Source: Streptomyces sp. NBC_00236 (GTDB lineage: Bacteria; Actinomycetota; Actinomycetes; Streptomycetales; Streptomycetaceae). From it: a stretch of DNA of 64,000 bases. Made by a program: the position numbers and the translations under genes. Shown here piece after piece: positions 1 through 7,609 of the stretch (position 1 is the stretch's first letter; the number at the start of each line of letters is the position of its first letter). The stretch spans positions 124,001-188,000 of the forward strand of contig NZ_CP108100.1 in NCBI RefSeq assembly GCF_036195045.1. Reading direction: 5' to 3'. Below the pieces are notes generated by a model that searched no databases, was not told the origin of the DNA, and worked only from the letters and a program-made list of their open reading frames with translations.

Positions 1-770
1 AGGCCCGCAGGCAGCTGACCGCATGGCGGCGCCAAGGGCTCGCGGGGTACGAGGAAGGTCACGACGACCTGTCCGGAGACGCCACGTCACGGCTCTCGCC
101 GCATCTCCACTTCGGCACCCTGTCCCCCGTCGAGCTCATCCACCGGGCCCGCTCCGCCGGCGGTGCGGGGGCAGACGCCTTCGTACGGCAGCTGTGCTGG
201 CGCGAGTTCCATCATCAGGTCCTCGCGGCCCGGCCCGCCGCGTCCCGCCAGGACTACCGCACCCGGCACGACCACTGGCGCTCCGGGGCGGAGGCGGGCC
301 AGGACATCGAGGCCTGGCAGCAGGGCCGCACCGGCTTCCCGGTGGTCGACGCGGCGATGCGCCAGCTGCGCCACGAGGGATGGATGCACAACCGCGGCAG
401 GCTCCTCGCCGCGGGCTTCCTCACCAAGACGCTGTACGTGGACTGGCGCATCGGTGCACAGCACTTCCTGGACCTGCTGGTCGACGGCGATGTCGCCAAC
501 AACCAGCTGAACTGGCAGTGGATGGCCGGGACCGGGACGGACAGCCGGCCCAACCGGGTGCTCAACCCCGTGGTCCAGGGCAAGCGGTACGACCCGGACG
601 GCAGCTACGTCCGGCGCTGGGTGCCGGAGCTGGCCGCGGTGGCCGGGGCCGCCGTGCACGAGCCGTGGAAGCTACGGGGGCCGGCGCACGACCGGCCGGA
701 CTACCCACAACCGGTGGTGGAGCTGACGGAAGGGCTGGCCCGCTTCAGGAGGGCGCGGGGCCTGGACTGA
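1..770 (+). CDS. phr: Deoxyribodipyrimidine photolyase, C-terminal part
   Basis: The reading frame is open from base 3 and its start lies outside the window. The 255 visible residues are the FAD-binding helical domain of the cryptochrome/photolyase family. Landmarks are LSPHLHFGTLSP, FVRQLCWREFHHQVL, TGFPVVDAAMRQL, EGWMHNR and the NNQLNWQWMAGTG segment that lines the flavin pocket. The enzyme repairs UV-induced pyrimidine dimers using light. The antenna-binding N-terminal domain is not in the window, so the CPD versus 6-4 class cannot be fixed; the family is clear. Confidence 0.93.
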   Translation, partial: ARRQLTAWRRQGLAGYEEGHDDLSGDATSRLSPHLHFGTLSPVELIHRARSAGGAGADAFVRQLCWREFHHQVLAARPAASRQDYRTRHDHWRSGAEAGQDIEAWQQGRTGFPVVDAAMRQLRHEGWMHNRGRLLAAGFLTKTLYVDWRIGAQHFLDLLVDGDVANNQLNWQWMAGTGTDSRPNRVLNPVVQGKRYDPDGSYVRRWVPELAAVAGAAVHEPWKLRGPAHDRPDYPQPVVELTEGLARFRRARGLD

Positions 771-864
771 GGGCCGTGCGGGCGTCCGGCCCCGGTGCCG
801 CATCCGCCGCGCCGAGCCGGGAGCAACACCGTACGGCCGGACGGACGGCGGCGAGGATGCTGTC

Positions 865-1542
865 GTGCCGACTTCCCCCGCATCCACCGAACCGGCCGCC
901 CGTGACACCGCGGACGGTCCCCGCGCCCACGCGGCGCTGTTGCTGCTGTCGGCGGCCTCCGGGGCGGCGGACGCCTTCGTCTTCATCTGCGTCGGCCAGG
1001 TCTTCGCCGGTGTGATGACGGGCAACCTGGTCCTGCTGGGCGCCGCGGCCGCGGGGGCGGGCGAGGAGGGAGTCGCGCTGCGCGTGATCACCGCGCTGGT
1101 CTCGTACGGGTGCGGGGTGGCCTGGGGCGCGGTGACGGGCGAGCGGACGTGGTGGCGGCTGCCCGTCATGCTGCTGGTCGAGGTGGTGCTGCTCACGGCC
1201 GGCGCCGTGCTGTGGGCGTGCGGCCTGATCACGTCGGACGCGGACCGGCTGGGCCTCCTGGTCGTGATGGGGCTCGCGATGGGCATCCAGGGCCGTGTCC
1301 GGGCGACGCCCACGAACTACTTCACCGGAACGCTGACCTCCCTCGTCGGACGGCTGGCCCTGGGGTCGTGGCGTCCGGGTGACGGCTGGGTGGTCGGCCG
1401 GCTGCTCGCCGTCGTGGCGGGCGCTGCTGCGGCCGCGCTGACGGTGCGCCTGTGGCCTGCGTCCGGTGCCGTGGCTGCGGCGGGACTGGCGGCCGCTGCG
1501 CTCCTCGTGGAAGCCGCCGGGCGGCGGGCCGTCCGGGCGTAG
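865..1542 (+). CDS. DUF1275 (YoaK-like) membrane protein
   Basis: This 225-residue protein has about six hydrophobic segments. It carries the DUF1275 hallmarks SAASGAADAF near the N-terminus, VFAGVMTGNLVLLG, and a central GLAMGIQGRVRA...TNYFTGTLTSL stretch. The family is a set of predicted inner-membrane proteins whose transport role is unproven. The GTG start at 865 follows a GAGG at about 852-855. It lies 94 bp downstream of the photolyase stop on the same strand. Family assignment is firm; function is unknown. Confidence 0.85.
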   Translation: MPTSPASTEPAARDTADGPRAHAALLLLSAASGAADAFVFICVGQVFAGVMTGNLVLLGAAAAGAGEEGVALRVITALVSYGCGVAWGAVTGERTWWRLPVMLLVEVVLLTAGAVLWACGLITSDADRLGLLVVMGLAMGIQGRVRATPTNYFTGTLTSLVGRLALGSWRPGDGWVVGRLLAVVAGAAAAALTVRLWPASGAVAAAGLAAAALLVEAAGRRAVRA

Positions 1543-1568
1543 GGCGGGTACGCCCCGGACAAGGGGAA

Positions 1569-1601
1569 GCCCCGGCCGGATCGGGGGATTCCAGCCGGGG
1601 C
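1569..1601. terminator. Hairpin between DUF1275 gene and L31 gene
   Basis: GCCCCGGC (1569-1576) pairs with GCCGGGGC (1594-1601) around a 17-nt loop. It sits between two convergent genes, so it could stop transcripts from both sides. The rest of 1602-1758 shows nothing I recognise. Confidence 0.45.
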
Positions 1602-1758
1602 GGTTCTGGTGTGGGCGCTCAGCGCGTCGTCCACGTATAGGTGAACGATAAATCATCTGGCCGTGTTCCCGGGAATCCGCGGCCCGGGCTGTGATCCAGG
1701 GCACGGTTCACAGCCCGCGTGGGCACGGCTTCGCCCACCGGCCACGAGGACCGCGGCA

Positions 1759-2022
1759 TCACTCACCGGCGGCGGGCACTCCGCTGCCGTAACGGCGGTT
1801 GAACTGCTCGATCCGGCCGGCCGTGTCCAGCACCTGACGGGTCCCCGTGTAGAACGGGTGGCTCGCCGACGAGGTCTCCACGTCGATGACCGGGTAGCTC
1901 CGGCCGTCCTCCCACGTCACCCGCTGATCGGAGTCCGCGGTGGAACGGGTCAGGAAGGCCTCCCCGGCAGCGCGGTCACGGAAGACCACCGGACGGGAGA
2001 CGGGGTGGATTCGGGACTTCAT
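1759..2022 (-). CDS. rpmE: 50S ribosomal protein L31 type B (zinc-independent)
   Basis: This is an 87-residue type-B L31, with MKSRIHP at the start, [16 protein letters not shown], a [18 protein letters not shown] core and QFNRRYG at the end. It has no cysteines, so it lacks the CxxC zinc site of type-A L31. In Streptomyces such forms replace zinc-binding L31 under Zur control. The ATG at 2022 is preferred over the one at 2028 because the AGGGAAGGA ribosome site then sits six bases upstream, and because the paralogue at 52170 also begins MK. It is the second gene after L33, 67 bp downstream, and is presumably co-transcribed. Confidence 0.93.
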   Translation of the reverse strand: MKSRIHPVSRPVVFRDRAAGEAFLTRSTADSDQRVTWEDGRSYPVIDVETSSASHPFYTGTRQVLDTAGRIEQFNRRYGSGVPAAGE

Positions 2023-2089
2023 GGGCATTCCTTCCCTGGTGCGAGATCGGTTGGACGACAGGGGCCGTCCGGCAGCGGTCGAACGACGG

Positions 2090-2254
2090 TCAGCGTTCCT
2101 CGCGGAACAGAACGTGCAGGCCTGCGGCGGGGTCGTACTTGCGCAGCACCAGACGGTCGGGGTTGTTGCGGCGGTTCTTGCGCGTCACATAGCTCTGACC
2201 GGTTCCGGCGGTCGAGCGAAGGGTGACGACGGGACGGGTCTCACTGCGGGCCAT
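2090..2254 (-). CDS. rpmG: 50S ribosomal protein L33 (cysteine-free paralogue)
   Basis: A 54-residue L33 with the core [20 protein letters not shown] and a basic C-terminus. There are no cysteines, so it is the zinc-independent form. It closely resembles the second L33 in this window (51956-52120). The ATG at 2254 is preceded by GGAGCCGGAGG. It leads the L33-L31 operon, and a Zur-like site lies about 45 bp upstream. Identity is certain; regulation by zinc is inferred from family knowledge and the upstream motif. Confidence 0.95.
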   Translation of the reverse strand: MARSETRPVVTLRSTAGTGQSYVTRKNRRNNPDRLVLRKYDPAAGLHVLFREER

Positions 2255-2297
2255 GGGCACCTCCGGCTCCTGTACCGATCCCACGCCTTGATGGCAA

Positions 2298-2312
2298 TGG
2301 GATTCGTTTTCG
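2298..2312 (-). promoter_or_regulatory. Zur-like box upstream of L33-L31
   Basis: On the minus strand the site reads CGAAAACGAATCCCA and continues into TTGCCA. It matches 11 of 15 positions of the palindromic Streptomyces Zur motif TGAAAACGATTTTCA. The following CCATTGCCA is shared with the promoter of the second L33 gene near 51935-51943. This is the weakest of the three candidate sites in the window. Confidence 0.5.
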
Positions 2313-2470
2313 TTCTGCTCCTGTAACGCGGGCGCACACCGGCGCATTCCCGGACCGCCCACCACCTCCCGCGGGGCTCCCGAGCACCCTTCGGCAGCCG
2401 TCACGTGGGACCTCGACGCTCGTTGATCGCTGTGCCCGGCACTTCAGCCGACTCCCTAGGAACGTGAGCC

Positions 2471-2764
2471 ATGCGCCTGAAGAACACCCTGACCACTCTC
2501 GCGGCCACCGCGATGATCACCGCCTCCTGCATGACCGCGGCAGGCCCGGCGGCCGCCGCCGGCGACACGGCACCCGCCTGCGTGGCGCGCGAGGTCATCA
2601 AGCAGAACAAGACGGCCTGGACGACCAACAACTGCGGCCGGAACATGCACATCCAGCTGGTGATCAACAACGGTCCCGACAGGAGTTGCTGGACCACCTC
2701 GCCCGGCGAGACCCTCGAGTGGAAGTGGAAGATGGGCTCGTACGGCCGCATCGCCCTCTGCTGA
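2471..2764 (+). CDS. Small secreted four-cysteine protein, possibly tendamistat-like
   Basis: A 97-residue protein with a Sec signal peptide (about residues 1-30, cleavage after the AAAA-G region) and a roughly 67-residue mature part. The mature part has four cysteines: C-x17-C-x17-C-x23-C with the last residue a cysteine. The second-to-third spacing of 17 and the SPGE segment after the third cysteine recall Streptomyces alpha-amylase inhibitors of the tendamistat type, but the WRY binding triplet is not present. The similarity is my inference. An AGGAA ribosome site precedes ATG 2471, and a strong terminator follows at once, so it is a single-gene unit. Confidence 0.7.
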   Translation: MRLKNTLTTLAATAMITASCMTAAGPAAAAGDTAPACVAREVIKQNKTAWTTNNCGRNMHIQLVINNGPDRSCWTTSPGETLEWKWKMGSYGRIALC

Positions 2765-2788
2765 CACCACGGAGACAAGCATCACCCC

Positions 2789-2814
2789 GGAGCCCCCGCC
2801 CAGGCGGGGGCTCC
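2789..2814 (+). terminator. Strong hairpin after the small secreted protein
   Basis: A perfect 12-bp stem (GGAGCCCCCGCC at 2789-2800 with its complement at 2803-2814) closes on a 2-nt CA gap, so the top pairs must open to form the loop. It begins 25 bp after the stop codon, with no long T run, as is usual in Streptomyces. The stretch 2815-3086 upstream of the next gene shows no recognised site. Confidence 0.8.
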
Positions 2815-3086
2815 GCCCGCATATGCCCGTACGCGACCCGCGCACACCGCGCGAGGACGGCGCGCACGGACGCACAACAGCCATCGGGCGCCGGGTGACT
2901 TGCATCAACGCCCGCAGACAGCAAGGGTGTTCGATGGAATCGGGTTCCGATCAGCCGCTGACATATGCCGGATGCAAGAACGCGTCGAGTGTTGCCAAAC
3001 CACTTACGGGCTCGTGTCGGCTGTGCCACAGTCGTATCCGGTCCACCCTCAGACCTGGTTGTACCGCGCCTGTATCGGAGTACGAC

Positions 3087-4547
3087 ATGCCGCCCCACCC
3101 GCCTGCGGACCACCCCGCCCCCCAGCCGTCCGAACGTGATGCCGTCGACGCGTTGATCAACCGGACGCACCGGCTGCGCGGAGACGTGGACGCGGTGCGG
3201 CGTGACACCGTCCTCATCGACGAGGACGACCCGCAGCTGCGCTGGCAGCGCGCACTGTGCGACCTGGCGGTCCATCAGCTCGATGATCTCGGCGCACATC
3301 TGGGACAGCTCAAGCAGGGACTGCTCTCCGGGGCCGCGGAACAGTTCTCAGCCGGGGCGGCGCACCCCGCCGGCCATGTCCCGGCCCCCGGCGAGCAGCC
3401 GGGTTCGCTGATCGGCAGGGTGGGCAGCGCCGAATGGAATCTGCTGACCGACGAGGTGAGCTGGTCCGACGAACTGCTCCAGATCTTCGGCCGCACACCC
3501 GAGGCGGGGCCGCTCTCACTGGACGACCTGCCTTCCGTACTCCTGCCCGAGGACCAGCCCGTGCTCACGGCCCTGGTGACCGACTGCCTGGTCGACGGCA
3601 AACCGATAGACGGCGAGTTCCGCATCCTGCGCACGGACGGGCAGATGCGGACCCTGCACATGATGGGTGAACCCGTCCTGGATGCTGACGGCTGCACGGC
3701 TTCCATGTGGGCGGTCCTGCGCGATGTCAGCGCGCTGCGCCGCAGCCAGCAGGTGGTGCACCGCACCCAGGACTCGCTCCAGCGACAGCAGCACATCGCA
3801 AGGACCGAGCGCCGGATGGCCGTGGAACTGCAGGAGGCCGTGCTTCCCCCGTGGCGGGGTTCGCTGACCCTCCCCGGCCAGGGGCCCGGCTCGCTGGACA
3901 TCGCGGCCCACTACCTGCCGTCGGATTCCAGCGCCCTGATCGGCGGCGGCTGGTACGACGCGATGCAGCTTCCGGACGGCCGGACGCTGCTCACGGTCGG
4001 CGATCTGACCGGTCACGGCATCCAGGCGACCTCCACCATGGCGATGATCCTGGGTGCGCTGCGCGGCATGGCGGTGGCCGGTATCGAGCCCGGAGCCCTG
4101 ATGGGGCACCTCAACCAGTTACTCGAGACATCGATCCAGCCCGCACTGGGCAGCGCGGTGTGCTGCCGGTTCGACCCCGCCACCCGCAGGCTGGACTGGG
4201 CGCAGGCCGGACACCCGGCGCCCCTGCTCTTCCGCAACGGCGTCGGGCGCCCGGTCCCCCCGCCGGACGGAGTGCTCCTCGGAGCGGCGTCCGGGGTCGC
4301 GTACGAGCAGGACGAAGTACACCTGCTGCCCGGTGATGTGCTGGTGCTCCACACCGACGGGCTGGCCCGGGGCGCCGGGAGCGCGCACAACGGTCTCCGT
4401 CCGGGCACGGAAACGCTGCTCGGACTCGCACCGCGCTTCGCCGAGGCCCGCTCGGCGCAGGAGTGCGTACGCACGGTCGCCGAGGAGTTCGGCGGCACCG
4501 AGCGACTGGACGATGCGTGCGTGCTGATCGCCCGCATCGGCGCGTAG
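3087..4547 (+). CDS. PAS domain plus SpoIIE/PP2C-type phosphatase regulator
   Basis: The 486-residue protein starts at ATG 3087, behind a GGAG six bases upstream. It has a helical N-terminal region, a PAS domain (about residues 110-220, with the EWNLLTDEVSWSDELLQIFG segment) and a PP2C/SpoIIE domain to the C-terminus. Such proteins usually dephosphorylate anti-sigma-factor antagonists. GDLTGHG and the final LDDACVLIA are intact. The usual GGDWYD, which carries a metal-binding aspartate, reads GGGWYD with Gly288, so activity may be altered or lost. Leucine at 4119-4121 is encoded by TTA, so translation should depend on the bldA tRNA. No anti-sigma or antagonist gene is adjacent. Confidence 0.85.
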   Translation: MPPHPPADHPAPQPSERDAVDALINRTHRLRGDVDAVRRDTVLIDEDDPQLRWQRALCDLAVHQLDDLGAHLGQLKQGLLSGAAEQFSAGAAHPAGHVPAPGEQPGSLIGRVGSAEWNLLTDEVSWSDELLQIFGRTPEAGPLSLDDLPSVLLPEDQPVLTALVTDCLVDGKPIDGEFRILRTDGQMRTLHMMGEPVLDADGCTASMWAVLRDVSALRRSQQVVHRTQDSLQRQQHIARTERRMAVELQEAVLPPWRGSLTLPGQGPGSLDIAAHYLPSDSSALIGGGWYDAMQLPDGRTLLTVGDLTGHGIQATSTMAMILGALRGMAVAGIEPGALMGHLNQLLETSIQPALGSAVCCRFDPATRRLDWAQAGHPAPLLFRNGVGRPVPPPDGVLLGAASGVAYEQDEVHLLPGDVLVLHTDGLARGAGSAHNGLRPGTETLLGLAPRFAEARSAQECVRTVAEEFGGTERLDDACVLIARIGA

Positions 4548-4642
4548 CCGCAGCGACGGGGAAGAACGGGCGCTGAAGGGGACGACGGCATTCCCACGGG
4601 GCGCCTCTTGTTGACAGCACCTCGTCCTCGTGTCGCCAAGGG

Positions 4643-6139
4643 TCAGATCTCCGAACTCCTGGGCCTCTTGATGATGGAGCTCTGGGGCAGCGAGAGCTGG
4701 ATCTCCTCACGCAGGTCCTCGATCTTCGCGTAGCCCGCGAACTGACCCGTCAGCCGGTACATTTCGCGCAGCCGGTCCCAGGTGCGGTGGGAGGAGGTCT
4801 CCCCCATCGTCACCAGGGCCAGTCGTGCGTAGCGGTCGGCCTGTTCGGGGTCGTCGGCGATGAAGCAGGCCGAGGCGAGCGAGATGTAGTCGAAGATCTT
4901 CGACCGCTGGCGTCCGTTGCGCCGCAGTTCCAGCGCCTGCTTCGCGTGGCGCTGGGCGGTGACGGCGGCCGAGGGGTCGTGCTCGGCCAGCGTGCGAAAG
5001 GCCAGGGCCTGCATGCCGTGCAAATCTGCCTCGTCGAACATCTGCATCCAACTGGGCGGAGGTACATCGCCCTTGTCGGAGATGAAGAGTTCTTCCGCCC
5101 GGCCCAGGGTGCGCCGCATGGCCTGTCCCCGGCCCATGGACGCCTGTGCCCAGGCCTCGATGGTGTGCAGCATTGCCTGGGTGCGCGGCAGGACCATGTC
5201 GCCCGAGCCGGACTTGGCGAGTTTCATGAGGTCGAGTGCATCGTCGGGACGGCCCAGGTGGACCATCTGCCGGGCTGCCCGGGAGAGTGCCTCCCCCGCC
5301 CGCGGACGGTCACCGCCTTCACGCGCGGCGTGCGCGGCGATGACGAAGTACTTCTGCGCGGTGGGTTCGAGGCCGATGTCATGGGACATCCAGCCCGCGA
5401 GCACGGCGAGGTTGGCGGCGACGCCCCAGAGGCGGCGCTGCAGGTGGTCGGGGTGGCGGTAGGCGAGCATGCCGCCCACCTCGTTCAGCTGGCCCACCAC
5501 TGCCTTGCGCTGGAGGCCTCCGCCGTGGGAGGCGTCCCAGGCGCGGAACACCTCCACGGAGCGTTCCAGCGCCTCGATCTCCTCCGAGCCGATGGGCGCG
5601 GCCTCGTACCGGTCGTAGCCGGCCGGGTCCGCGTGCACGGGGTCGTCGATACGTGGGGCGTCGGCCGCCAGTACGGGGTCGGTGTGCAGCCAGTCGTGCA
5701 TGGGGCCGGCGATCGTGGAGCCGGCGGCGAGCGCGGCGCCCGCGCTCACCAAGCCGCGTCGGTTGAGCATGAGGTCCATTCCCGTGAATTCGGTGAGGAC
5801 CGCTGCCGTCCGCTCGGGCGCCCACGGGAGTTGGTCGGGATTGGCTTCCGTCCCGGCCTCTCGCCGCTTCCCCACACGCCCGCGTCGGCCGAACCCGAGG
5901 TCCTCGATGGTCACGACACGACCGAGCCGCTCGGTGAACAGGGCTGCCAGCACTTCGGGCACCGGATCGCGCGGGGACTCCCCCATGTCGATCCATCGCC
6001 TCACGCGCGAGGTGTCGGTGGCCAGTTGGGGGTGGCCCATGGCCGCCGCCTGCCTGTTCACCATTCTCGCGAGTTCACCCTTGGACCAGCCGGCAAGGCC
6101 GAACAGGTCGGAAAGGCGGGTGTTGGGTTCTCCGGTCAC
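4643..6139 (-). CDS. NsdA-like regulatory protein with TPR-type helical repeats
   Basis: This 498-residue protein has an N-terminal HTH-like segment typical of the NsdA family (GWSKGELARMVNRQA, then a TDTSRVRRWIDMGESPRDP segment). A basic linker follows, then the LMLNRRGLVSAG stretch around residue 125, and a long alpha-helical TPR-like C-terminal region. NsdA-type proteins in Streptomyces repress sporulation and antibiotic production. It is transcribed divergently from the phosphotransferase-like gene at 6371. Whether this is the true NsdA orthologue or one of its paralogues cannot be told from the window. Confidence 0.8.
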   Translation of the reverse strand: MTGEPNTRLSDLFGLAGWSKGELARMVNRQAAAMGHPQLATDTSRVRRWIDMGESPRDPVPEVLAALFTERLGRVVTIEDLGFGRRGRVGKRREAGTEANPDQLPWAPERTAAVLTEFTGMDLMLNRRGLVSAGAALAAGSTIAGPMHDWLHTDPVLAADAPRIDDPVHADPAGYDRYEAAPIGSEEIEALERSVEVFRAWDASHGGGLQRKAVVGQLNEVGGMLAYRHPDHLQRRLWGVAANLAVLAGWMSHDIGLEPTAQKYFVIAAHAAREGGDRPRAGEALSRAARQMVHLGRPDDALDLMKLAKSGSGDMVLPRTQAMLHTIEAWAQASMGRGQAMRRTLGRAEELFISDKGDVPPPSWMQMFDEADLHGMQALAFRTLAEHDPSAAVTAQRHAKQALELRRNGRQRSKIFDYISLASACFIADDPEQADRYARLALVTMGETSSHRTWDRLREMYRLTGQFAGYAKIEDLREEIQLSLPQSSIIKRPRSSEI

Positions 6140-6166
6140 GTCAAGCCCCCAGGTTCTCGGCTGTGT

Positions 6167-6185
6167 TGACAGTAACCCCCTGTCA
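6167..6185. promoter_or_regulatory. Inverted repeat TGACAG-N7-CTGTCA upstream of the NsdA-like gene
   Basis: Perfect 6-bp arms lie 28-46 bp upstream of the NsdA-like start, next to a TTGACA-like hexamer. This suggests an operator over the promoter of the minus-strand gene. No family could be assigned. Confidence 0.45.
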
Positions 6186-6201
6186 GATGCCCTGCGACTA
6201 T

Positions 6202-6227
6202 TCGCCAGGCTTCGCCAGGGGTCGCCA
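6202..6227. promoter_or_regulatory. Three TCGCCA repeats in exact 10-bp phase
   Basis: TCGCCA occurs at 6202, 6212 and 6222, one DNA turn apart, in the divergent intergenic region of the NsdA-like and phosphotransferase-like genes. Helically phased direct repeats are a usual target for regulators that bind cooperatively. The binding protein is unknown. Confidence 0.5.
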
Positions 6228-6370
6228 TGTTCTCTGCCACGGGCACACCGGTGTCAGGTAGGAGTGCGCCACCCCGCCCGGCAGCCCTAGGTACTCCCCA
6301 GGGTGCCGAACGGCCGCCGGCCGGGGCGGCGCACGCAACTTGTCGGCGCACGAAGGGATCTGTCTCGCCC

Positions 6371-7510
6371 ATGTACACAGCATCGTCCTCCGTGTCCGCC
6401 CCGCCCCGGCCGCTGCGTCCCCTGGGAGCGGGTGGCGGACCGTATCTCGACCCCCGCGCCGCCGTGCCCGCGCCCGGCATCGGCCGGACCCGGCGCGCGG
6501 CAGGGCCGGGCGCCCCCTCGCTCAGCGGACGGCTGGACCTGTCCGGTCCGCAGGGTGCCCAGCTGAGGATGGCGATCGCCTCCGTGCACCGGATCTGCCC
6601 GGAGTTCAACCCGGTACAGGTACTGCGGCGCAGCGGCCGTTCGGTGCTCCTCGTCGGTTCCACCGGCCGCGCGACCGCTGTCGCCAAGTGTTTACTGGAC
6701 CACTCCCCCGCGTGGTCGGAGCGGTTCCGCCACGAAATAGCGGCATACCGGGCGTTCGTCCGGCACCGCCCCCCGGTCCGGGTGCCCCGGCTCATCGCAG
6801 CGGACCCGGAGAACTGCACCCTGGTCATCGAGCGGATGCCCGGGCGGGTGGCGGCGCTGACGAGGCACCCTTCGGAGGCTCCGCCGAGGGCGGATCTGCG
6901 TGCGGTACTCGGTGCGGTCAGCCGGGTCAACGCCTGGCGACCCCCGTCCGGCCTGTTCGACGCCCCGCTGGACTACGCGGCACGGATCGCTCGCTATCAC
7001 GAGCTCGGTCTGTTCACCGACCGCGATCTGGGAGACCTGCAGAAGCTGCTGCACGGCCTCGCCGTCGCCGGGGGCCGTCAGGGCATGGGGCAGTTCTGCC
7101 ACGGTGACGCCCTGCTCTCCAACATCCTGCTGTCGCCCACCGGTCCGGTACTGGTGGACTGGGAACACGCCGGCTGGTATCTGCCGGGCTACGACCTGGC
7201 GACGCTCTGGGCGGTCCTGGGCGATGCGCCGGTGGCGCGGCGTCAGATCAGCCAGCTGGCCCAGGTCGCGGGTCCCGCGGCGAGGGATGCGTTCCTGGTC
7301 AATCTGATGCTCGTGCTGACACGGGAGATCCGTACGTACGAAACGGCCCTGCAGCGGGCCATGCGGGACACCAGTGCACCGGCCCGGACCGGGCAGGAGC
7401 GTCCGGGCGCGCTCTCCTCGGGTGAGGAGCAGCGGCTGCTGCTTCGCCGCCTGCACGACGACTGCGCCATGGCGCGGAGTGCGGTCCGAGCCGCGGTCGG
7501 CACTCGCTGA
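6371..7510 (+). CDS. Aminoglycoside phosphotransferase (APH) family protein
   Basis: A 379-residue protein whose C-terminal two thirds is a kinase-like APH fold. The catalytic loop is HGDALLSN (His244 to Asn251), followed about 12 residues later by a metal-binding DWE ([10 protein letters not shown]). The N-terminal 70 residues are proline- and glycine-rich and probably flexible. The natural substrate may be a sugar, choline-like or other small alcohol; resistance cannot be inferred. ATG 6371 was chosen because homology and a GAAGGG upstream fit better than farther starts. A TTA codon at 6692-6694 suggests bldA dependence. Confidence 0.78.
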   Translation: MYTASSSVSAPPRPLRPLGAGGGPYLDPRAAVPAPGIGRTRRAAGPGAPSLSGRLDLSGPQGAQLRMAIASVHRICPEFNPVQVLRRSGRSVLLVGSTGRATAVAKCLLDHSPAWSERFRHEIAAYRAFVRHRPPVRVPRLIAADPENCTLVIERMPGRVAALTRHPSEAPPRADLRAVLGAVSRVNAWRPPSGLFDAPLDYAARIARYHELGLFTDRDLGDLQKLLHGLAVAGGRQGMGQFCHGDALLSNILLSPTGPVLVDWEHAGWYLPGYDLATLWAVLGDAPVARRQISQLAQVAGPAARDAFLVNLMLVLTREIRTYETALQRAMRDTSAPARTGQERPGALSSGEEQRLLLRRLHDDCAMARSAVRAAVGTR

Positions 7511-7527
7511 CCTGTCCGACGGGGGAT

Positions 7528-7571
7528 GCGCGCTGCGGGTCCGGTGCCGACACACCGGGCCCGCAGCGCGC
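7528..7571. terminator. Bidirectional terminator between APH-like and amidase genes
   Basis: 19-nt arms at 7528-7546 and 7553-7571 pair at 18 positions, with one G-T pair, around a 6-nt loop. The hairpin lies between two convergent stop codons and can serve both genes. Confidence 0.8.
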
Positions 7572-7609
7572 TGTTGTGCTGCCCTGACCACTCGGAGCGG
7601 TGTATCCGC

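Noticed and set aside
6371..7510. Calling the APH-like protein an aminoglycoside resistance enzyme
   Set aside because: The fold is shared by many small-molecule kinases. Nothing in sequence or context points to antibiotics.
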